From Pelagibacteraceae bacterium AG-430-E20 (GTDB taxonomy: Bacteria; Pseudomonadota; Alphaproteobacteria; Pelagibacterales; Pelagibacteraceae), in the NCBI GenBank assembly GCA_003209915.1, contig QCOF01000005.1, positions 1-64,000 of the forward strand: DNA of 64,000 bases, given 5' to 3'. How positions within the stretch are numbered: position 1 is the stretch's first letter; the number at the start of each line of letters is the position of its first letter. A model generated the notes under the pieces. That model did no database searches. It was not told the origin of the DNA and saw only the letters and a program-made list of their open reading frames with translations. The translations under genes and the position numbers were made by a program. Shown here in pieces: positions 57,935 to 64,000 of the stretch.

Positions 57935-58899
57935 CTAGGTAAATAATCTTTATAAGAATCTAAACTATTATGTGTAAGTAGTTTTTGATAATACTCGTTA
58001 GGATTTTTAATCTTTATTAAAGCTGTTTTAGGAGTGTTAGAATAATCATAAAGTCTAGTTAATAAGTAACGCAAAGCTGCCCCTCTACATAGGACATTAA
58101 TAGCATTTTTTTCTCTAGAAGAAATTTTCTTAATACTCTCATAGCCTTTAATTAAACTTTTAATTTTTTGTTTATTCATTGAAAATTTTTTACCCTTTAG
58201 GTCAAAACATAGAGCATTAATACAAATTGCAATTTCATACATAAAATAATCGTTTCCAGCAAAGTAAAAATCTATAATTCCAGAGAGTTTATTTTTTTTA
58301 AAAAAAATATTATCAATAAATAAATCTCCATGAATAATTCCATTTGGTAATTTTTTTGGCCAATACTTATTAATATTCTTTAAATTATTTTTCAAAAAAA
58401 GATCTATTTTTGAGAATTTATTATCTTTAAACTTAATACTTTTTAATAAAGGGTTAAGATTTTTAATACCCATTGAATTTTTTCGATAAAGTTCTAGTTT
58501 TTCAGTAACCAAATGCATTTGCGCAGTGGTTTTGCCAATAGTGTAACAATCTTTGATATTGAGTTTTTTTTTGTCTTTTCCCTCTAAAAAAGATACGATA
58601 CAGGCAGTCTTTTTTTTTAATTTTATTAGATAACTATCACTTTTGGTTCTTAAAGGTTTAGGACAATTTATTTTAGAACTATTTAATTTGTCCATTAGTT
58701 TCATAAAAAAAGGGACTTCTTTGTTTGAAACTCTTTTTTCAAAAATTGTTAAAATAAATTTTTTATTTTTTGATTTTAATAAATAATTGGTATTTTCAAT
58801 TCCTTGCTTAATCCCTTGAAAGCTAATAATTTTTTCAATTTTAAAATTAGTATTTATTAGTTTAATATCACTTTTATCAATTTTTGTATAAACAGCCAT
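57931..58899 (-). CDS. thrB: Homoserine kinase (ThrB2, APH-fold type)
   Basis: Phosphorylates homoserine on the way to threonine. The 322-residue protein has the alphaproteobacterial type of fold (aminoglycoside phosphotransferase), with GIENTNYLLKSKNKKFILTIFEKR at the N-terminus, the catalytic HGDLFIDNIFF motif and the metal-binding GIIDFYFAGND. The GHMP-kinase type used by enterics is not present. It lies between ispH and rnhA on the same strand. Confidence 0.93.
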   Translation of the reverse strand: MAVYTKIDKSDIKLINTNFKIEKIISFQGIKQGIENTNYLLKSKNKKFILTIFEKRVSNKEVPFFMKLMDKLNSSKINCPKPLRTKSDSYLIKLKKKTACIVSFLEGKDKKKLNIKDCYTIGKTTAQMHLVTEKLELYRKNSMGIKNLNPLLKSIKFKDNKFSKIDLFLKNNLKNINKYWPKKLPNGIIHGDLFIDNIFFKKNKLSGIIDFYFAGNDYFMYEIAICINALCFDLKGKKFSMNKQKIKSLIKGYESIKKISSREKNAINVLCRGAALRYLLTRLYDYSNTPKTALIKIKNPNEYYQKLLTHNSLDSYKDYLPR

Positions 58900-59844
58900 T
58901 TAATTTAATTTATTAGGAACTTTAAAAACTACGTTTTCTTTTATTATTTCAACTTCATTTATTTTAATAGTGAATTTATTTTTCAAAGCATTTATAAAGT
59001 TTTCAACTAAAACTTCTGGAGCTGACGCACCTGATGAAATACCTATAGTATTAAATTTTTCTATTTCATTATATGGAATTTCACTTTCCGAATGAATTAA
59101 GTGTGCATTTTCACATCCAGATTTTTTTGCAACTTCAACCAGTCTTACTGAGTTTGAAGAATTTCTACTTCCAATTACAAAAAACATATCACATTGTTTT
59201 GCTATATTCTTAACTGCAGCCTGCCTATTGGTTGTGGCATAACAAATATCTTCCTTCATCGGTTCTTTCATTGATGGATATTTATTTTTTAGGATTTTTA
59301 TTATTTCCTTGGTGTCATCTACTGATAATGTTGTCTGAGTTATATAAGCAATTTTATCATTTTTTACAGCATGGTAATTTTGAGCCTCATCTTCATTCTG
59401 TACTAGTCTAACCGCACCATCTGGGAGTTGTCCCATAGTTCCAATTACTTCTGGATGGTTTTTGTGTCCAATTAAAATAATTTGATATCCTGCTTTATTA
59501 AGATTTTCCGCTTCTCTGTGAACTTTTGAAACCAAAGGACATGTTGCATCAACATAAGTCATTTTATAGTTTTTAGCATCTTCTGGTATTTTTTTTGGTA
59601 CACCATGAGCAGAAAAAATAACGGGTCTAGTTTTGTCCTTTATTTCCTCAAGCTCTTCAACAAATATAGCCCCTTTATTTTTTAGATCATCAACAACATG
59701 TTTGTTATGAACAATTTCATGTCGAACATAAACTGGAGCACCAAATTTTTGAATTGATTTTTCAACAATTTCAATTGCCCTTTCAACACCTGCACAAAAT
59801 CCACGTGGTGCAGACAACAAGATTTTTAATTCTTTATTTTTCAT
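58900..59844 (-). CDS. ispH: 4-hydroxy-3-methylbut-2-enyl diphosphate reductase
   Basis: Last enzyme of the MEP pathway, yielding IPP and DMAPP. The iron-sulfur cluster ligands are Cys17 (PRGFCAGVERAI), Cys102 (DATCPLVSKVH) and Cys201 (EDICYATTNRQAAV). HEIVHNKHVV and SRNSSNSVRLVEVA are also diagnostic. Its start overlaps the blh gene by 11 bases, so the precursor enzyme is coupled to the carotenoid/retinal genes. thrB follows one base downstream. Confidence 0.97.
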   Translation of the reverse strand: MKNKELKILLSAPRGFCAGVERAIEIVEKSIQKFGAPVYVRHEIVHNKHVVDDLKNKGAIFVEELEEIKDKTRPVIFSAHGVPKKIPEDAKNYKMTYVDATCPLVSKVHREAENLNKAGYQIILIGHKNHPEVIGTMGQLPDGAVRLVQNEDEAQNYHAVKNDKIAYITQTTLSVDDTKEIIKILKNKYPSMKEPMKEDICYATTNRQAAVKNIAKQCDMFFVIGSRNSSNSVRLVEVAKKSGCENAHLIHSESEIPYNEIEKFNTIGISSGASAPEVLVENFINALKNKFTIKINEVEIIKENVVFKVPNKLN

Positions 59845-60769
59845 TTTTTTCTAAAAAATATTCCAGCAATATATGTGGAAAGGTTAAAGACGCCAAACCT
59901 ATAAAAATTATTTTTAATATTGCACTATTTAATTCATAGACATTATAAAGGAAATAAAGACCCAACACAGAGAAAATGGCAGTCAAAACTGTTAATGGAA
60001 AAGCTTTTTGAGCAAATAATTTTAAACCATTTTTTAGATTGGAACTATCCATTTCTATAGCAAGTGAAATAGTGTGCCTAATGGAATGTAAAAAACAAAA
60101 GTAAATAGTAAATGCAACTAGAGGTGACAAGTAATAATTTAAAATTATAATTGAGAAAAAATCCAAAAAAATTGCAAATTTTTTAATATTAAATTCTCTT
60201 AAAAATAAAATGATACTTGATAGCGCACTTAAACCAATAGCTATTTCAATTATTTTATACTTTTCAATAAAACCTAAACTTGAGTAAAATTGCTCACTAT
60301 TGATTAGTAACATTTTAAATATTGTCACTGTCTCATCAAAATTGAAGTACAAAGGTGTAATAATAATCAATATGCCTCTAAAAAAATAAAGTATTGAAAT
60401 TAAGTTTGAGTTTTTGTTAATTAAAAATTGCGTATCTTCTTTACCAAAATGAAACGAAGCAACAGCCAAAAAAACTATTAAAGTAATAGCTGGCACAATT
60501 GTCCATACCAATATCACTGAGAGAGCCAATAATATATAAATTAAATAAAAAATATAAAATTTTTTAATATTTAAAATTGTAAGAAGTTTTTTACCTTTTA
60601 AATGATCTAAGGCACCGTGAGAAACACCTATGGTTAATATAAGTAGAAAACAAAATAAGGTTGATATATTTAAATCTGTAAATTTAAATACTACTACTGA
60701 AAATACATTACAAAATAAAAAAAATATAAAAGAGTGATTTAGATTTATTTTTTTTATTTGAGAGTTCAT
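59834..60769 (-). CDS. blh: Beta-carotene 15,15'-dioxygenase, Brp/Blh family
   Basis: Cleaves beta-carotene centrally to two molecules of retinal, the chromophore for rhodopsins. The 311-residue integral-membrane protein has about nine helices. His residues thought to bind the active-site iron are in GVSHGALDHL, ASFHFGKED and CFLHSIRHTISLAIEM, matching the Brp/Blh pattern. It follows crtY by one base and overlaps ispH by 11 bases. No rhodopsin gene lies within the window. Confidence 0.92.
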   Translation of the reverse strand: MNSQIKKINLNHSFIFFLFCNVFSVVVFKFTDLNISTLFCFLLILTIGVSHGALDHLKGKKLLTILNIKKFYIFYLIYILLALSVILVWTIVPAITLIVFLAVASFHFGKEDTQFLINKNSNLISILYFFRGILIIITPLYFNFDETVTIFKMLLINSEQFYSSLGFIEKYKIIEIAIGLSALSSIILFLREFNIKKFAIFLDFFSIIILNYYLSPLVAFTIYFCFLHSIRHTISLAIEMDSSNLKNGLKLFAQKAFPLTVLTAIFSVLGLYFLYNVYELNSAILKIIFIGLASLTFPHILLEYFLEKNEK

Positions 60770-60770
60770 T

Positions 60771-61835
60771 TCAGAACAATTCTCTCAAAAAAACCAGTTT
60801 TGGCATCTTTAAAATAATAGAGAAGTCCTCATAGATATTACTTTTATTTGATAAAAAATTGATAACTGTGCTTGGAGAACAATTAAACATTTTAAAGAAT
60901 ATCTCTGGCATTTTGCCTGAATTTTTTTTTAATACTTTTAAAAATATATTATCTAAGAACTTATATTTTGAATTTATAGTAAAATTGTCTACTTTTTCGA
61001 TATTTTCAAAATTTTCTCTAATATATTTACTTTGGTCTTGAATATTCATAAAGGTATATCCGGTACTTAATCTAGTCATACCTCCTGCAGTACCAATTTC
61101 TATTTGATTCATTTTTTTTATATTTTTGGGATGGAATAGTGGGATTGCACCAGTTTCTTTAAATTTAATCTCATAATTTTTTATTTTTAATTTACTTTTA
61201 ATATAATCTTCTAGCTGAGTTGAATAATCTTGGTTTGATGGATGATTTAGATTGGAGACCCAAGTTGTCTCTACAAGTGCCTTTTTTTTTGAAAAGGGCA
61301 AGGTATAAAAAAAGTGTACACTATCTCTTTGATCACAATCAAAATCCATTAAGTTAAATATTTTATCATCAAAAACATCTTTACTTGTTTCAATCTCAAT
61401 ACCTGAAAAATGTTGCCATAAGTCATTTTTACTATCAGAAACGTCACAGACACTGTTGAACACAAATGCATTTTCAGTACTGATTTCATTTATATTCTTA
61501 AAAAAATGAATATTACTATTTTTTTTTAAGGTGTTGATTATCTTTTGGTAAAATAGGCCACTATCAATAGATTGATAAGGAAAGTTATCACATTCTATGT
61601 ATTTAGTTTGATTAGTTATATTGATAGAAAAATTACTCCAGCTGTGCTTTACACAATCTTCAAAATTATGAGCTGCAACTTTCCAAAAAGACCAGGTTTT
61701 ATCTCTAATATAATCGTGTCTAGGTTCAATAATTGCTAATGTTTTATTTTTGAATTTTTCATGAATTTCTAATTCATATGCCAAAGATAATCCAGCGCAA
61801 CCACCTCCAATAATTACATAGTCAAATTCTCTCAT
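60771..61835 (-). CDS. crtY: Lycopene beta-cyclase (CrtY type)
   Basis: Cyclises lycopene to beta-carotene. The 354-residue flavoprotein has the N-terminal dinucleotide motif VIIGGGCAGLSLAYEL (residues 8-23), then LAIIEPRHDYIRDKTWSFW, FFYTLPFSKKKALVETTW and GTAGGMTRLSTGYTFMNIQDQ, the blocks of the bacterial CrtY/CrtL family. It overlaps crtB by 14 bases and precedes blh by one base. Confidence 0.93.
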   Translation of the reverse strand: MREFDYVIIGGGCAGLSLAYELEIHEKFKNKTLAIIEPRHDYIRDKTWSFWKVAAHNFEDCVKHSWSNFSINITNQTKYIECDNFPYQSIDSGLFYQKIINTLKKNSNIHFFKNINEISTENAFVFNSVCDVSDSKNDLWQHFSGIEIETSKDVFDDKIFNLMDFDCDQRDSVHFFYTLPFSKKKALVETTWVSNLNHPSNQDYSTQLEDYIKSKLKIKNYEIKFKETGAIPLFHPKNIKKMNQIEIGTAGGMTRLSTGYTFMNIQDQSKYIRENFENIEKVDNFTINSKYKFLDNIFLKVLKKNSGKMPEIFFKMFNCSPSTVINFLSNKSNIYEDFSIILKMPKLVFLRELF

Positions 61836-62673
61836 CTAATTTAATTTCTTCATTAATTAAATAATGGTCATGATCAATATTATCATCATTTTTATTGGTT
61901 AATACAAGCTTAAGTAAATCAATTATTGCAAGTAATGTCTCAACTATTTTTTCTACATTATTGACATAAATTTTTCCTGATTTTTTATAATTTTCAAAGT
62001 TTTTTTTATTTAAAATTTTGTAACCAATTTTTCTATAAACTCTTCTTGCAACTAAAATAGAAAATCTAAAACTTAAGGGTATTTCTTTAATTGAGTTAAA
62101 AGAATTTTCATAAAATTTTTCTGATAATTCAATTGTAGATTTTATATTTTCGAAATTCTGATCAATGTAGATCCTGTTATTATTAAAATCTTCAATTACA
62201 TCTCTTGAAATATTTGTTAATTGCATAGCGATACCAAGATCAATTGCAGATTTTAAAGAATTTTTTTTATTTACCTTTAGTATTTTGGCCATCATTAGTC
62301 CTACGGTACCTGCTACTCGATAAGAATAAATTAATAATTCTTTTTCCGTAGTAAATTTTACTTGTTCTTTGATATCTGAATTGACGCCATCAAATAAATC
62401 ATGAATAATTCTAATTGAAATATTATATTCGGAAATTAAATCCCAAATATTTTTAATTATTGGATCATTGAAATTTTTATTTTCAAAATTATCTTTAAAT
62501 TTTTCAAATTTCTCTTTTTTATCTGTAATAGTGTTTTCATCATCTGCAATATTATCAGCCACTCTGCAAAAATCGTAAAGGGCTGAACATTTTTTGTAAG
62601 TATTTTTTGGTAAAAAAAAACCAGCCCAGTTAAAAGATTTTGCGTATTTTGCTAGATAATTTTTAGCAGACAT
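61822..62673 (-). CDS. crtB: Phytoene synthase
   Basis: Condenses two geranylgeranyl diphosphates to phytoene, the first carotenoid step. The 283-residue protein has the two Asp-rich metal sites as DFCRVADNIADDENT and MQLTNISRDVIEDFNNNRIYI, and YSYRVAGTVGLMMAKIL between them, as in squalene/phytoene synthases. Its ATG overlaps the end of crtI by one base and its 3' end overlaps crtY by 14 bases. Confidence 0.95.
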   Translation of the reverse strand: MSAKNYLAKYAKSFNWAGFFLPKNTYKKCSALYDFCRVADNIADDENTITDKKEKFEKFKDNFENKNFNDPIIKNIWDLISEYNISIRIIHDLFDGVNSDIKEQVKFTTEKELLIYSYRVAGTVGLMMAKILKVNKKNSLKSAIDLGIAMQLTNISRDVIEDFNNNRIYIDQNFENIKSTIELSEKFYENSFNSIKEIPLSFRFSILVARRVYRKIGYKILNKKNFENYKKSGKIYVNNVEKIVETLLAIIDLLKLVLTNKNDDNIDHDHYLINEEIKLDERI

Positions 62674-64000
62674 TAAAGAAGTTTATCCAAGACTTTTGCT
62701 GAAGATAACACCCCGGGTACTCCAGCTCCTGGGTGTGTTCCAGCTCCAACAAAATAAAGTCCGTCATAAATTTCAGATTTATTGTGAAATCTAAAATATG
62801 CAGATTGAGTGAATTTAGGCTGAATTGAAAATCCAGATCCAAATTTTGTGTTTAACTCTTTTTCGAAATAATCTGGCGTTAAATAAAAGTCAGCCACAAT
62901 ATTTTCTCTAAGATTTGGCATTAAATCTTTTTCCATTTTATCAATTACTAAATTTTTCATGTTTTCACCTTCAGTTTGCCAATCGATTTTAGATTGATTA
63001 TTTGGAACTGGTACTAGAACATAAAAACAGTCATTTCCCTCCGGCGCCATTGATTTATCAGTTGCAGAGGGTCTGTGGAGGTAATAGCTAATATCGTTAT
63101 TTAATTTCTTATTATTAAAAATATCTTCTAGATGTTCTTTGTATTTATTTCCAAACTTAATTGTATGATGCTCAACATCTTCATAAACCTTTTTTGTTCC
63201 AAAATAGTACACGAAAAGACCCATTGAATATTCCATTCTTTTCTTTTTCCAATTAAAAATAAAAGAACCTTGGCCATTCATTTTTTGCATTTTTTCGTAA
63301 AAAGCAGGTGGATCTGCGTTACATATAACGTTTTCAGCCTCAATTATATCTTTGTCATTTAATTTGACCCCGGTAATTTTATTACTTTTTGAAACGATCT
63401 CTGTTACCTCACTATTTTTGATTATATCAATTCCTTCCTCTTGCATGAGTTTCTCAAGTCCTTTGATAATATTTCCTGTACCCCCCATAGAATAATGTAT
63501 TCCCCATTTTTTCTCCAAGTAGAGTATTAACCCATAAATTGAGGTTGTGGTAAATGGATTACCTCCGACCAAGAGTGGATGCATACTGAGCATTCTTCTT
63601 AATTTCTCATTTTTTATGAATGTGGATACTAATGAGTAAACTGATTTATAACTTTTAAGTTTCAACAGTGCAGGAAGTTGCTGCATCATTACAAAAGGTT
63701 TATCGAAAGGGACATCTGCCAATTCTGTAAAACCTTTATCAAATATCTTTTTGGTAAAGGCTACTAGTTTTTGATACCCTTTAACATCATCTTTATTTAT
63801 ATTTTTTATTTGTTTAATCATACTGGCCTCATCACCAGAATAATTAAATTTATTTTTATCTTCAAAAATAAATTGATACCAAATTTTAAGTGGAGATAAT
63901 TCAATGTAATGTTTAGGATCTTTTTTAAACAATTCAAATAACTCATTAATCAAGTATGGCGCTGTAATAACTGTTGGCCCACCATCAAATGTAAAACCAT
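62673..64000 (-). CDS. crtI: Phytoene desaturase (CrtI), 5' end outside window
   Basis: FAD-dependent enzyme converting phytoene to lycopene by four desaturations. The frame is open to the window edge: the coding sequence begins before the visible part and starts here with GFTFDGGPTVITAPYLINELFELF, the conserved CrtI region after the FAD motif. The C-terminus FVGAGTHPGAGVPGVLSSAKVL is the other FAD-contact block. The usual N-terminal GxGxxG is not in the window. It is the first visible gene of the crtI-crtB-crtY-blh run. Confidence 0.96.
   Translation of the reverse strand, partial: GFTFDGGPTVITAPYLINELFELFKKDPKHYIELSPLKIWYQFIFEDKNKFNYSGDEASMIKQIKNINKDDVKGYQKLVAFTKKIFDKGFTELADVPFDKPFVMMQQLPALLKLKSYKSVYSLVSTFIKNEKLRRMLSMHPLLVGGNPFTTTSIYGLILYLEKKWGIHYSMGGTGNIIKGLEKLMQEEGIDIIKNSEVTEIVSKSNKITGVKLNDKDIIEAENVICNADPPAFYEKMQKMNGQGSFIFNWKKKRMEYSMGLFVYYFGTKKVYEDVEHHTIKFGNKYKEHLEDIFNNKKLNNDISYYLHRPSATDKSMAPEGNDCFYVLVPVPNNQSKIDWQTEGENMKNLVIDKMEKDLMPNLRENIVADFYLTPDYFEKELNTKFGSGFSIQPKFTQSAYFRFHNKSEIYDGLYFVGAGTHPGAGVPGVLSSAKVLDKLL

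Overview
The window looks like chromosome from a marine SAR11-type alphaproteobacterium (Candidatus Pelagibacter or a close relative). The DNA is strongly AT-rich and proteins are rich in Lys, Asn and Ile. Genes are packed with overlaps or gaps of a few bases. There are no mobile elements, CRISPR arrays, rRNAs or tRNAs that I can see. The gene set fits this lineage: an alphaproteobacterial cytochrome oxidase cluster, families mainly known from alphaproteobacteria (DUF2093, DUF3035, a HAD-IIA family), and a retinal-synthesis gene set of the kind that serves proteorhodopsin. The organism assignment is inference from content and style.

Layout. 1-4.4 kb: end of ahcY, tsaE, a putative AmgK/MurU peptidoglycan-recycling pair, gpmA, a VanZ-like protein and a lytic-transglycosylase lipoprotein. 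4.4-9.8 kb: an RND efflux pair, sseA and msrA on the minus strand. 9.8-14.4 kb: a DMT transporter, an AlkA-type glycosylase, a DUF1330 protein, a purine phosphoribosyltransferase with an AzgA-type purine permease, a small lipoprotein and Hsp20. 14.5-22.6 kb: oligopeptidase B, a membrane DnaJ protein, a GT9 glycosyltransferase with an SDR protein, a DapA-family protein, cfa, a very lysine-rich coiled-coil protein and a small membrane protein. 22.6-30 kb: a DCC-family protein, tldD-pmbA plus an FAD protein, an exported protein, a YczE-type membrane protein and typA. 30-32.3 kb: groESL. 32.3-38.7 kb: a plus-strand run of HAD hydrolase, ribF, ileS, lspA, a BamF-like lipoprotein and a compact pgi. 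38.7-46.4 kb: rsmD-purD, DUF2093, then a minus-strand lipid A/Kdo operon ubiA-msbA-waaA-lpxK-lpxL in which lpxK carries a one-base frameshift. 46.4-50 kb: DUF2721, quinone reductase, pirin, haloacid dehalogenase, rsmE. 50-57.5 kb: ctaC-ctaD-ctaB-small ORF-ctaG-ctaE-SURF1 followed by thrC and a peroxiredoxin. 57.5-64 kb: a minus-strand run crtI-crtB-crtY-blh-ispH-thrB-rnhA.

How it works together. Most of the window is ordinary housekeeping, but several points stand out. crtI/crtB/crtY/blh make retinal from geranylgeranyl diphosphate, and the run continues with overlap into ispH, which makes the isoprenoid precursors. The groESL and hsp20 genes share the same heat-shock promoter layout (CTTGAAA, 15 bases, CTATAT or CTAAAT), pointing to one RpoH regulon. 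The lpxK frameshift lies in a run of seven A and splits an otherwise intact gene. A dehydratase-like SDR protein has lost two catalytic positions, and its neighbour, a DapA-family protein, lacks the substrate-binding Arg of true DapA. I found no wholly new multi-gene system; the least explained genes are the Lys-rich coiled-coil protein at 21.1 kb and the SDR/GT9/DapA-like group at 17-20 kb.
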